From Membranipora membranacea (taxonomy: Eukaryota; Bryozoa; Gymnolaemata; Cheilostomatida; Membraniporidae), in the NCBI GenBank assembly GCA_914767715.1, contig OU612067.1:13087001-13151000 (forward strand): 64,000 nt of DNA. Direction: 5' to 3'. Shown here piece after piece: positions 24,382-36,525 of this stretch (position 1 is the first letter of the stretch; each line of letters begins with the position of its first letter). The notes below the pieces were generated by a model. That model made no database searches. It saw only the letters and a list, made by a program, of their open reading frames with translations, and was not told the origin of the DNA. Position numbers and translations under genes: made by a program.

Positions 24382-27300
24382 AACCGTTTTGCTCTGCTGT
24401 TTTTCATTCTCCGTCAGCGTTCGTTTAAATTAGGGTCACTTTTGCTAAAAAAAACATGCCAAACGGCAGCATTGAAAAATTAAATCTCTGTTCGATTCTT
24501 ATCAAACTTCGACCAGTTCAAGCTCTTATTGGCCTTACTCAAAATCCAGAATATCGGAATCCTCGGATTAACTGGTGGGTAATAACGCTGACTTGAAATT
24601 TCGAAAAATATACCAAAGGAGGGTATCACGCTTTTTTTTCGCTCAGATCAAAAAATAGATTTGCTTCCAACTCACCTCATAAGGAGGAGCAACTCCTGCT
24701 GATCTCAAATCTGCAAACCGTTTGGCTCTGCTGCTTTTCATTCTCCGTCAGCGTTCGTTTTAATTAGGGTCACTTTTGCTAAAAAAAAACATGCCAAACA
24801 GCAGCATTGAAAAATTAAATCTCTGTTCGATTCTTATCAAACTCCGACCAGTTCAAGCTCTTATTGGCCTTACTCAAAATCCAGAATATCGGAATCCTCG
24901 GATTAACTGGTGGGTAGTAACGCTGACTTGAAATTTCGATAAATATACCAAGGGAGGGTATCACGCTTTTTTTTCGCTCAGATCAAAAATAGATTTGCTT
25001 CCAACTCACCTCATAAGGAGGAGCAACTCCTGCTGATCTCAAATCCGCAAACCGTTTGGCTCAGCTGCTTTTCATTCTCCGTCAGCGTTCGTTTTAATTA
25101 GGGTCACTTTTGCTAAAAAAAAACATGCCAAACGGCAGCATTGAAAAATTAAATCTCTGTTCGATTCTTATCAAACTCCGACCAGTTCAAGCTCTTATTG
25201 GCCTTACTCAAAATCCAGAATATCGGAATCCTCGGATTAACTGGTGGGTAATAACGCTGACTTGAAATTTCGAAAAATATACCAAGGGAGGGTATCACGC
25301 TTTTTTTTCGCTCAGATCAAAAAATAGATTTGCTTCCAACTCACCTCATAAGGAGGAGCAACTCCTGCTGATCTCAAATCTGCAAACCGTTTGGCTCTGC
25401 TGCTTTTCATTCTCCGTCAGCTTTCGTTTTAATCAGGGTCACTTTTGCTAAAAAAAAACATGCCAAACGGCAGCATTGAAAAATTAAATCTCTGTTCGAT
25501 TCTTATCAAACTCCGACCAGTTCAAGCTCTTATTGGCCTTACTCAAAATCCAGAATATCGGAATCCTCGGATTAACTGGTGGGTAATAACGCTGACTTGA
25601 AATTTCGAAAAATATACCAAGGGAGGGTATCATGCTTTTTTTCGCTCAGATCAATAAATAGATTTGCTTCCAACTCACGTCATAAGGAGGAGCAACTCCT
25701 GCTGATCTCAAATCTGCAAACCGTTTGGCTCTGCTGCTTTTCATTCTGCATCAGCTTTCGTTTTAATTAGGGTCACTTTTGCTAAAAAAAAACATGCCAA
25801 ACGGCAGCATTGAAAAATTAAATCTCTGTTCGATTCTTATCAAACTCCGACCAGTTCAAGCTCTTATTGGCCTTACTCAAAATCCAGAATATCGGAATCC
25901 TCGGATTAACTGGTGGGTAATAACGCTGACTTGAAATTTCGAAAAATATACCAAGGGAGGGTATCACGCTTTTTTTTCGCTCAGATCAAAAAATAGATTT
26001 GCTTCCAACTCACCTCATGAGGAGGAGCAACTCCTGCTGATCTCAAATCTGCAAATCGTTTGGCTCTGCTGCTTTTCATTCTCCGTCAGCGTTCGTTTTA
26101 ATTAGGGTCACTTTTGCTAAAAAAAAACATGCCAAACGGCAGCATTGAAAAATTAAATCTCTGTTCGATTCTTATCAAACTCCGACCAGTTCAAGCTCTT
26201 ATTGGCCTTACTCAAAATCCAGAATATCGGAATCCTCGGATTAACTGGTGGGTAATAACGCTGACTTGAAATTTCGAAAAATATACCAAGGGAGGGTATC
26301 ACGCTTTTTTTTCGCTCAGATCAAAAAATAGATTTGCTTCCAACTCACCTCATAAGGAGGAGCAACTCCTGCTGATCTCAAATCTGCAAACCGTTTGGCT
26401 CTGCTGCTTTTCATTCTCCGTCAGCGTTCGTTTTAATTAGGGTCACTTTTGCTAAAAAAAAACATGCATAACGGCAGCATTGAAAAATTAAATCTCTGTT
26501 CGATTCTTATCAAACTCCGACCAGTTCAAGCTCTTATTGGCCTTACTCAAAATCCAGAATATCGGAATCCTCGGATTAACTGGTGGGTAATAACGCTGAC
26601 TTGAAATTTCGAAAAATATACCAAGGGAGAGTATCACGCTTTTTTTTCGCTCAGATCAAAAAATAGATTTGCCTCCAACTCACCTCATAAGGAGGAGCAA
26701 CTCCTGCTGAACTCAAATCTGCAAACCGTTTGGCTCTGCTGCTTTTCATTCTCCGTCAGCGTTCGTTTAAATTAGGGTCACTTTTGCTAAAAAAAAACAT
26801 GCCAAACGGCAGCATTGAAAAATTAAATCTCTGTTCGATTCTTATCAAACTCCGACCAGTTCAAGCTCTTATTGGCCTTACTCAAAATCCAGAATATCGG
26901 AATCCTCGGATTAACTGGTGGGTAATACCGCTGACTTGAAATTTCGAAAAATACACCAAGGGAGGGTATCACGCTTTTTTTTCGCTCAGATCAAAAAATT
27001 GATTTGCTTCCAACTCACCTCATAAGGAGGAGCAACTCCTGCTGATCTCAAATCTGCAAACCGTTTGGCTCTGCTGCTTTTCAATCTCCGTCAGCGTTCG
27101 TTTTAATTAGGGTCACTTTTGCTAAAAAAAAACATGCCAAACGGCAGCATTGAAAAATTAAATCTCTGTTCGATTCTGATCAAACTCCGACCAGTTCAAG
27201 CTCTTATTGGCCTTCTTCAAAATCCAGAATATCGGAATCCTCGGATTAACTGGTGGGTAATAACGCTGACTTGAAATTTCGAAAAATATACCAAGGGAGG

Positions 27301-27385
27301 GTATCACGCTTTTTTTTCGCTCAGATCAAAAAATAGATTTGCTTCCAACTCACCTCATAAGGAGGAGCAACTCCTGCTGATCTCA
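24382..27385 (+). repeat. Near-consensus monomers with private mutations
   Basis: About nine monomers lack strong shared markers. From about 25.9 kb most differences are private to one copy: CATGAGG near 26016, GCAAATCG near 26052, CATGCATAACGG near 26464, GGGAGAGTATC near 26625, CTGAACTC near 26707, ATACCGCTG near 26926. This contrasts with the strongly shared variants on either side and suggests a stretch not recently homogenised. Confidence 0.65.
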
Positions 27386-28584
27386 AATCTGCAAACCGTT
27401 TGGCTCTGCTGCTTTTCATTCTCCGTCAGCGTTCGTTTTAATTAGGGTCACTTTTGCTCAAAAAAACATGCCAAACGGCAGCATTGAAAAATTAAATCTC
27501 TGTTCGATTCTGATCAAACTCCGACCAGTTCAAGCTCTTATTGGCCTTCTTCAAAATCCAGAATATCGGAATCCTCGGATTAACTGGTGGGTAATAACGC
27601 TGACTTGAAATTTCGAAAATATACCAAGGGAGGGTATCACGCTTTTTTTTGGCTCAGATCAAAAAATAGATTTGCTTCCAACTCACCTCATAAGGAGGAG
27701 CAACTCCTGCTGATCTCAAATCTGCAAACCGTTTGGCTCTGCTGCTTTTCATTCTCCGTCAGCGTTCGTTTTAATTAGGGTCACTTTTGCTCAAAAAAAC
27801 ATGCCAAACGGCAGCACTGAAAAATTAAATCTCTGTTCGATTCTTATCAAACTCCGACCAGTTCAAGCTCTTATTGGCCTTACTCAAAATCCAGAATATC
27901 GGAATCCTCGGATTAACTGGTGGGTAATAACGCTGACTTGAAATTTCGAAAAATATACCAAGGGAGGGTATCACGCGTTTTTTTGGCTCAGATCAAAAAA
28001 TAGATTTGCTTCCAACTCACCTCATAAGGAGGAGCAACTCCTGCTGATCTCAAATCTGCAAACCGTTTGGCTCTGCTGCTTTTCATTCTCCGTCAGCGTT
28101 CGTTTTAATTAGGGTCACTGTTGCTAAAAAAAAACATGCCAAACAGCAGCATTGAGAAATTAAATCTCTGTACGATTCTTATCAAACTCCGACCAGTTCA
28201 AGCTCTTATTGGCCTTACTCAAAATCCAGAATATCGGAATCCTCGGATTAACTGGTGGGTAATAACGCTGACTTGAAATTTCGAAAAATATACCAAGGGA
28301 AGGTATCACGCTTTTTTTTCGCTCAGATTAAAAAATAGATTTGCTTCCAACTCACCTCATAAGGAGGAGCAACTCCTGCTGATCTCAAATCTGCAAACCG
28401 TTTGGCTCTGCTGCTTTTCATTCTCCGTCAGCGTTCGTTTTAATTAGGGTCACTTTTGCTAAATAAAAACATGCCAAACGGCAGCATTGAAAAATTAAAT
28501 CTCTTTTCGATTCTTATCAAACTCCGACCAGTTCGAGCTCTTATTGGCCTTACTCAAAATCCAGAATATCGGAATCCTCGGATT
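27386..28584 (+). repeat. Start of domain B monomers, up to the LINE insertion
   Basis: B-type markers first appear here: CTCAAAAAAACATG, TTTTGGCTCAG (near 27650 and 27980), then GTCACTGTTGCT with AACAGCAGC and TGTACGATTC (28118-28175), then CTTTTCGATTC with GTTCGAGCTC (28503-28540). The A/B change therefore precedes the LINE insertion by more than 1 kb and was not caused by it. The last monomer is interrupted after GGATT. Confidence 0.75.
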
Positions 28585-29192
28585 TGGCTGGTTGGTGTCA
28601 TGATAATGATCTATTTTTGAATGTGTCAAAGACAAAGGAGCTTGTATTGTGCAATCTTAGAGACAATCCTGTACATGATAGCTTAGTTATCAATGGTAAT
28701 AATGTAGAGCAGGTTGACAGTTTTAAATACTTAGGCACTATTATTGACAAAAAGCTTAAGTTCCAAGAATATTCCATCGAAGTCATCAAGAAAGCCCGCA
28801 AGAGACTTTACATCATGAAGAAGCTGAATTCAATGCATATAGCTGTGCCTCTTAGAATGCAATGCTATACTACTTTTATTGAATGTATATTTTTGTACCA
28901 CCTTAGCACTCTATATGGCCACTTATCCTCGTCATCTAGGAAATCGCTCAATAAAGTTATAAGCCTCGCAGGCTATCTAGGTAGCTGCAAGTTTGACACC
29001 ATCGAGGCAATATACGAAAGAGTGATGAGAACAAGATGCCTCAGACTCGTAGCTACTGACCACGCTGACCCAGTATTTACATTCGATAAACTTCCGTCTG
29101 GTCGATACAGAGCAATCAAAACGAGGGTAAACATACGAACTGACTGTTTCCGATCCCTCTGTGTGCGGAAGTTAAATAGTATACTTTTTTAG
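28585..29192 (+). pseudogene. LINE ORF2 C-terminal remnant (reverse transcriptase thumb and tail)
   Basis: The frame is open for ~201 codons to a TAG at 29190-29192. Numbering from the TTG at 28584, which straddles the junction, it shows LNVSKTKEL at 12-20, FKYLG at 47-51, RLYIMKKL at 74-81 and a tail with LPSGRYR at 170-176 and RKLNS at 195-199. In LINE reverse transcriptases the N.SKTKE and F.YLG motifs follow the catalytic YADD box. Here the copy starts just downstream of where YADD would be, so it cannot be active. There is no ATG near the start, and the TTG is only where the frame opens at the truncation. The absence of stops suggests a fairly young insertion. It was probably never expressed as a separate protein. 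Confidence 0.85.
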
Positions 29193-29342
29193 CCAACTAG
29201 TGATAATTCTTACTGTTTATTTATTTTCTTTTCAATTTTTACAACCAACCAGACCAAAACTTTTTGATGTTTACACCATAACTTTTATTGCTCAGCGAAA
29301 ACAAAATATTTCTCAAACATGAGACTGTAATAAACGATGAAC
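29193..29342 (+). other. LINE 3' untranslated tail
   Basis: This is AT-rich non-coding sequence between the ORF stop and the return to satellite DNA. It has no match to the monomer. It ends with GACTGTAATAAACGATGAAC directly against satellite ATTAACTGG. Confidence 0.75.
29329..29334 (+). promoter_or_regulatory. AATAAA polyadenylation-type signal in the LINE tail
   Basis: An exact AATAAA lies 8 bp before the insertion's right edge. Its position at the element end fits a LINE transcript terminus. The hexamer is short and its use is inferred. Confidence 0.5.
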
Positions 29343-32300
29343 ATTAACTGGTGGGTAATAACGCTGACTTGAAATTTCGAAAAATATACCAAGGGAGGGT
29401 ATCACGCTTTTTTTTCGCTCAGATCAAAAAATAGATTTGCTTCCAACTCACCTTATAAGGAGAAGCAACTCCTGCTGATCTCAAATCTGCAAACCGTTTG
29501 GCTCTGCTGCTTTTCATTCTCCGTCAGCGTTCGTTTTAATTAGGGTCACTTTTGCTAAAAAAAAACATGCCAAACGGCAGCATTGAAAAATAAAATCTCT
29601 GTTCAATTCTTATCAAACTCCGACCAGTTCAAGCTCTTATTGGCCTTACTCAAAATCCAGAATATCGGAATCCTCGGATTAACTGGTGGGTAATAACGCT
29701 GACTTGAAATTTCGAAAAATATAGCAAGGGAGGGTATCACGCTTTTTTTTCGCTCAGATCAAAAAATAGATTTGCTTCCAACTCACCTCATAAGGAGGAG
29801 CAACTCCTGCTGATCTCAAATCTGCAAACCGTTTGGCTCTGCTGCTTTTCATTCTCCGTCAGCGTTCGTTTTAATTAGGGTCACATTTGCTAAAAAAAAA
29901 CATGCCAAACGGCAGCATTGAAAAATTAAATCTCTGTTCGATTCTTATCAAACTCCGACCAGTTCAAGCTCTTATTGGCCTTACTCAAAATCCAGAATAT
30001 CGGAATCCTCGGATTAACTGGTGGGTAATAACGCTGACTTGAAATTTCGAAAAATATACCAAGGGAGGGTATCACGCTTTTTTTTCGCTCAGATCAAAAA
30101 ATAGATTTGCTTCCAACTCACCTCATAAGTAGGAGCAACTCCTGCTGATCTCAAATCTGCAAACCGTTTGGCTCTGCTGCTTTTCATTCTCCGTCAGCGT
30201 TTGTTTTAATTAGGGTCACTTTTGCTAAAAAAAAACATGGCAAACGGCAGCATTGAAAAATTAAATCTCTGTTCGATTCTTATCAAACTCCGACCAGTTC
30301 AAGCTCTTATTGGCCTTACTCAAAATCCAGAATATCGGAATCCTCGGATAAACTGGTGGGTTATAACGCTGACTTGAAATTTCGAAAAATATACCAAGGG
30401 AGGGTATCACGCTTTTTTTTCGCTCAGATCAAAAAATAGATTTGCATCCAACTCACCTCATAAGGAGGAGCAACTCCTGCTGATCTTAAATCTGCAAACC
30501 GTTTGGCTCTGCTGCTTTTCATTCTGCGTCAGCGTTCGTTTTAATTAGGGTCACTTTTGCTCAAAAAAACATGCCAAACGTCAGCATTGAAAAATTAAAT
30601 CTTGTTTCGATTCTTATCAAACTCCGACCAGTTCAAGCTCTTATTGGCCTTACTCAAAATCCAGAATATCGGAATCCTCGGATTAACTGGTGGGTAATAA
30701 CGCTGACTTGAAATTTCGAAAAATATACCAAGGGAGGGTATCACACTTTTTTTTCGCTCAGATCAAAAAATAGATTAGCTTCCAACTCACCTCATAAGGA
30801 GGAGCAACTCCTGCTGATCTCAAATCTGCAAACCGTTTGGCTCTGCTGCTTTTCATTCTCCGTCAGCGTTCGTTTTAATTAGGGTCACTGTTGCTAAAAA
30901 AAAACATGCCAAACAGCAGCATTGAAAAATTAAATCTCTGTACGATTCTTATCAAACTCCGACCAGTTCAAGCTCTTATTGGCCTTACTCAAAATCCAGA
31001 ATATCGGAATCCTCGGATTAACTGGTGGGTAATAACTCTGACTTGAAATTTCGAAAAATACACCAAGGGAGGGTATCACGCTTTTTTTTCGCTCAGATCA
31101 AAAAATAGATTTGCTTCCAACTCACCTCATAAGGAGGAGCAACTCCTGCTGATCTCAAATCTGCAAACCGTTTGGCTCTGCTGCTTTTCAATCTCCGTCA
31201 GCGTTCGTTTTCATTAGGGTCACTTTTGCTAAAAAAAAACATGCCAAACAGCAGCATTGAAAAATTAAATCTCTGTACGATTCTTATCAAACTCCGACCA
31301 GTTCAAGCTCTTATTGGCCTTACTCAAAATCCAGAATATCGGAATCCTCGGAATAACTGGTGGGTAATAACGCTGACTTGAAATTTCGAAAAATATACCA
31401 AGGGAAGGTATCACGCTTTTTTTTCGCTCAGATTAAAAAATAGATTTGCTTCCAACTCGCCTCATAAGGAGGAGCAACTCCTGCTGATCTCAAATCTGCA
31501 AACCGTTTGGCTCTGCTGCTTTTCATTCTCCGTCAGCGTTCGTTTTAATTAGGGTCACTTTTGCTAAAAAAAAACATGCCAAACGGCAGCATTGAAAAAT
31601 TAAATCTTTTTTCGATTCTTATCAAACTCCGACCAGTTCGAGCTCTTATTGGCCTTACTCAAAATCCAGAATATCGGAATCCTCGGATTAACTGGTGGGT
31701 AATAATGCTGACTTGAAATTTCGAAAAATATACCAAGGGAGGGTATCATGCTTTTTTTTCGCTCAGATCAAAAAATAGATTTGCTTCCAACTCACCTTAT
31801 AAGGAGGAGCAACTCCTGCTGATCTCAAATCTGCAAACCGTTTGGCTCTGCTGCTTTTCATTCTCCGTCAGCGTTCGTTTTAATTAGGGTCACTTTTGCT
31901 AAAATAAAACATGCCAAACGGCAGCATTGAAAAATTAAATCTCTGTTCAATTCTTATCAAACTCCGACCAGTTCAAGCTCTTATTGGCCTTACTCAAAAT
32001 CCAGAATATCGGAATCCTCGGATTAACTGGTGGGTAATAACGCTGACTTGAAATTTCGAAAAATATAGCAAGGGAGGGTATCACGCTTTTTTTTCGCTCA
32101 GATCAAAAAATAGATTTGCTTCCAACTCACCTCATAAGGAGGAGCAACTCCTGCTGATCTCAAATCTGCAAACCGTTTGGCTCTGCTGTTTTTCATTGTC
32201 CGTCAGCGTTCGTTTTAATTAGGGTCACTTTTGCTAAAAAAAAACATGCCAAACGGCAGCATTGAAAAATTAAATCTCTGTTCGATTCTTATCAAACTCC

Positions 32301-33175
32301 GACCAGTTCAAGCTCTCATTGGCATTACTCAAAATCCAGAATATCGGAATCCTCGGATTAACTGGTGGGTAATCACGCTGACTTGAAATTTCGAAAAATA
32401 TACCAAGGGAGGGTATCACGCTTTTTTTTCGCTCAGATCAAAAAATAGATTTGCTTCCAACTCACCTCATAAGGAGGAGCAACTCCTGCTGATCTTAAAT
32501 CTGCAAACCGTTTGGCTCTGCTGCTTTTCATTCTGCGTCAGCGTTCGTTTTAATTAGGGTCACTTTTGCTCAAAAAAACATGCCAAACGTCAGCATTGAA
32601 AAATTAAATCTTGTTTCGATTCTTATCAAACTCCGACCAGTTCAAGCTCTTATTGGCCTTACTCAAAATCCAGAATATCGGAATCCTCGGATTAACTGGT
32701 GGGTAATAACGCTGACTTGAAATTTTGGAAAAATACACCAAGGGAGGGTATCACGCTTTTTTTTCGCTCAGATCAAAAAATAGATTTGCTTCCAACTCAC
32801 CTCATAAGGAGGAGCAACTCCTGCTGATCTCAAATCTGCAAACCGTTTGGCTCTGCTGCTTTTCATTCTCCGTCAGCGTTCGTTTTAATTAGGGTCACTG
32901 TTGCTAAAAAAAAACATGCCAAACAGCAGCATTGAAAAATTAAATCTCTGTACGATTCTTATCAAACTCCGACCAGTTCAAGCTCTTATTGGCCTTACTC
33001 AAAATCCAGAATATCGGAATCCTCGGATTAACTGGTGGGTAATAACGCTGACTTGAAATTTCGAAAAATATACCAAGGGAGGGTATCACGCTTTTTTTTG
33101 GCTCAGATCAAAAAATAGATTTGCTTCCAACTCACCTCATAAGGAGGAGCAACTCCTGCTGATCTCAAATCTGCA
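29343..33175 (+). repeat. Domain B block between the LINE and the five-monomer HOR
   Basis: It contains B subtypes in loose order: GTTCAATTC/ATATAGC, one ATAA...TTAT dyad monomer (30348), AACGTCAGC/TTGTTTCG (30579, 32588) and AACAGCAGC/TGTACG (30912, 31247, 32922). Two AACAGCAGC monomers are adjacent at 30.9 and 31.2 kb. No exact period covers the block. Confidence 0.7.
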
Positions 33176-34850
33176 AACCGTTTGGCTCTGCTGCTTTTCA
33201 TTCTCCGTCAGCGTTCGTTTTATTTAGGGTCACTGTTGCTAAAAAAAAACATGCCAAACAGCAGCATTGAAAAATTAAATCTCTGTACGATTCTTATCAA
33301 ACTCCGACCAGTTCAAGCTCTTATTGGCCTTACTCAAAATCCAGAATATCGGAATCCTCGGATTAACTGGTGGGTAATAACGCTGACTTGAAATTTCGAA
33401 AAATATACCAAGGGAAGGTATCACGCTTTTTTTTCGCTCAGATTAAAAAATAGATTTGCTTCCAACTCACCTCATAAGGAGGAGCAACTCCTGCTGATCT
33501 CAAATCTGCAAACCGTTTGGCTCTGCTGCTTTTCATTCTCCGTCAGCGTTCGTTTTAATTAGGGTCACTTTTGCTAAAAAAAAACATGCCAAACGGCAGC
33601 ATTGAAAAATTAAATCTCTTTTCGATTCTTATCAAACTCCGACCAGTTCGAGCTCTTATTGGCCTTACTCAAAATCCAGAATATCGGAATCCTCGGATTA
33701 ACTGGTGGGTAATAACGCTGACTTGAAATTTCGAAAAATATACCAAGGGAGGGTATCATGCTTTTTTTTCGCTCAGATCAAAAAAATAGATTTGCTTCCA
33801 ACTCACCTTATAAGGAGGAGCAACTCCTGTTGATCTCAAATCTGCAAACCGTTTGGCTCTGCTGCTTTTCATTCTCCGTCAGCGTTCGTTTTAATTAGGG
33901 TCACTTTTGCTAAAAAAAAACATGCCAAACGGCAGCATTGAAAAATTAAATCTCTGTTCAATTCTTATCAAACTCCGACCAGTTCAAGCTCTTATTGGCC
34001 TTACTCAAAATCCAGAATATCGGAATCCTCGGATTAACTGGTGGGTAATAACGCTGACTTGAAATTTCGAAAAATATAGCAAGGGAGGGTATCACGCTTT
34101 TTTTTCGCTCAGATCAAAAAATAGATTTGCTTCCAACTCACCTCATAAGGAGGAGCAACTCCTGCTGATCTCAAATCTGCAAACCGTTTGGCTCTGCTGT
34201 TTTTCATTGTCCGTCAGCGTTCGTTTTAATTAGGGTCACTTTTGCTAAAAAAAAACATGCCAAACGGCAGCATTGAAAAATTAAATCTCTGTTCGATTCT
34301 TATCAAACTCCGACCAGTTCAAGCTCTTATTGGCCTTACTCAAAATCAAGAATATCGGAATCCTCGGATTAACTGGTGGGTAATAACGCTGACTTGAAAT
34401 TTCGAAAAATATACCAAGGGAGGGTATCACGCTTTTTTTTCGCTCAGATCAAAGAATAGATTTGCTTCCAACTCATCTCATAAGGAGGAGCAACTCCTGC
34501 TGATTTCAAATCTGCAAACCGTTTGGCTCTGCTGCTTTTCATTCTCCGTCAGCGTTCGTTTTAATTAGGGTCACTTTTGCTCAAAAAAACATGCCAAACG
34601 GCAGCATTGAAAAATTAAATCTCTGTTCGATTCTTATCAAACTCCGACCAGTTCAAGCTCTTATTGGCCTTACTCAAAATCCAGAATATCGGAATCCTCG
34701 GATTAACTGGTGGGTAATAACGCTGACTTGAAATTTCGAAAGATATACCAAGGGAGGGTATCACGCTTTTTTTTCGCTCAGATCAAAAAATAGATTTGCT
34801 TCCAACTCACCTCATAAGGAGGAGCAACTCCTGCTGATCTCAAATCTGCA
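33176..34850 (+). repeat. Five-monomer HOR in domain B, unit 1 (1675 bp)
   Basis: Subtype order: GTTTTATTTAGGG with GTCACTGTTGCT, AACAGCAGC and TGTACG; then CTTTTCG with GTTCGAGCTC and CACCTTATAAGG; then GTTCAATTC with ATATAGC; then TCATTGTCCG with AATCAAGAAT, AAAGAATAG and CTCATCTC; then CTCAAAAAAAC. The first marker recurs at 34857 and 36532. Confidence 0.9.
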
Positions 34851-36525
34851 AACCGTTTGGCTCTGCTGCTTTTCATTCTCCGTCAGCGTTCGTTTTATTT
34901 AGGGTCACTGTTGCTAAAAAAAAACATGCCAAACAGCAGCATTGAAAAATTAAATCTCTGTACGATTCTTATCAAACTCCGACCAGTTCAAGCTCTTATT
35001 GGCCTTACTCAAAATCCAGAATATCGGAATCCTCGGATTAACTGGTGGGTAATAACGCTGACTTGAAATTTTCGAAAAATATACCAAGGGAAGGTATCAC
35101 GCTTTTTTTTCGCTCAGATTAAAAAATAGATTTGCTTCCAACTCACCTCATAAGGAGGAGCAACTCCTGCTGATCTCAAATCTGCAAACCGTTTGGCTCT
35201 GCTGCTTTTCATTCTCCGTCAGCGTTCGTTTTAATTAGGGTCACTTTTGCTAAAAAAAAACATGCCAAACGGCAGCATTGAAAAATTAAATCTCTTTTCG
35301 ATTCTTATCAAACTCCGACCAGTTCGAGCTCTTATTGGCCTTACTCAAAATCCAGAATATCGGAATCCTCGGATTAACTGGTGGGTAATAACGCTGACTT
35401 GAAATTTCGAAAAATATACCAAAGGAGGGTATCATGCTTTTTTTTCGCTCAGATCAAAAAATAGATTTGCTTCCAACTCACCTTATAAGGAGGAGCAACT
35501 CCTGCTGATCTCAAATCTGCAAACCGTTTGGCTCTGCTGCTTTTCATTCTCCGTCAGCGTTCGTTTTAATTAGGGTCACTTTTGCTAAAAAAAAACATGC
35601 CAAACGGCAGGATTGAAAAATTAAATCTCTGTTCAATTCTTATCAAACTCCGACCAGTTCAAGCTCTTATTGGCCTTACTCAAAATCCAGAATATCGGAA
35701 TCCTCGGATTAACTGGTGGGTAATAACGCTGACTTGAAATTTCGAAAAATATAGCAAGGGAGGGTATCACGCTTTTTTTTCGCTCAGATCAAAAAATAGA
35801 TTTGCTTCCAACTCACCTCATAAGGAGGAGCAACTCCTGCTGATCTCAAATCTGCAAACCGTTTGGCTCTGCTGTTTTTCATTGTCCGTCAGCGTTCGTT
35901 TTAATTAGGGTCACTTTTGCTAAAAAAAAACATGTCAAACGGCAGCATTGAAAAATTAAATCTCTGTTCGATTCTTATCAAACTCCGACCAGTTCAAGCT
36001 CTTATTGGCCTTACTCAAAATCAAGAATATCGGAATCCTCGGATTAACTGGTGGGTAATAACGCTGACTTGAAATTTCGAAAAATATACCAAGGGAGGGT
36101 ATCACGCTTTTTTTTCGCTCAGATCAAAGAATAGATTTGCTTCCAACTCATCTCATAAGGAGGAGCAACTCCTGCTGATTTCAAATCTGCAAACCGTTTG
36201 GCTCTGCTGCTTTTCATTCTCCGTCAGCGTTCGTTTTAATTAGGGTCACTTTTGCTCAAAAAAACATGCCAAACGGCAGCATTGAAAAATTAAATCTCTG
36301 TTCGATTCTTATCAAACTCCGACCAGTTCAAGCTCTTATTGGCCTTACTCAAAATCCAGAATATCGGAATCCTCGGATTAACTGGTGGGTAATAACGCTG
36401 ACTTGAAATTTCGAAAAATATACCAAGGGAGGGTATCACGCTTTTTTTTCGCTCAGATCAAAAAATAGATTTGCTTCCAACTCACCTCATAAGGAGGAGC
36501 AACTCCTGCTGATCTCAAATCTGCA
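34851..36525 (+). repeat. Five-monomer HOR in domain B, unit 2 (1675 bp)
   Basis: The order matches unit 1 at 1675 bp. It carries the extra T in GAAATTTTCGAAAA, shared with later units, and private CATGTCAAACGG and GGCAGGATTG changes. Confidence 0.9.

Larger units (their letters stand above)
1..28584 (+). repeat. Tandem satellite array, left segment (~334 bp monomer)
   Basis: The same ~334-335 bp unit repeats head to tail without spacers, about 85 times, always in the same orientation. Its start can be tracked by AACCGTTTGG at 1, 337, 672, 999 and so on. Monomers differ by scattered substitutions, a few short indels and changes in the length of the A and T runs. Variants are shared between distant monomers in fixed order, which is the signature of higher-order repeats. 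No unrelated sequence occurs before 28585. The array begins before position 1, because the window opens inside the repeat. Satellite arrays of this kind usually form centromeric, pericentromeric or other heterochromatin; the sequence alone does not say which. Confidence 0.98.
28585..29342 (+). mobile_element. 5'-truncated LINE (non-LTR retrotransposon) fragment, 758 bp
   Basis: This is the only non-satellite DNA in the window. It encodes the C-terminal ~200 residues of a reverse-transcriptase polyprotein followed by a 150 bp 3' tail with AATAAA. The left side joins satellite ...CCTCGGATT and the right side resumes ATTAACTGG, so ATT is present on both sides (28582-28584 and 29343-29345). That is either a 3 bp target duplication or microhomology. 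No satellite sequence is lost. The endonuclease and most of the reverse transcriptase are missing, as is usual for aborted target-primed insertion. The style of the C-terminus suggests the CR1/L2/Rex1 group of animal LINEs; the clade is an inference. There is no poly(A) or clear microsatellite tail. Confidence 0.88.

Noticed and set aside
28598-28801. 67-codon minus-strand frame inside the LINE fragment
   Set aside because: It is antisense to the reverse-transcriptase remnant, which has recognisable motifs. The minus frame has none.
28585-29342. LINE fragment as the cause of the A-to-B domain change
   Set aside because: B-type monomers already begin at about 27.4 kb, and the same subtype order continues on both sides of the insertion.
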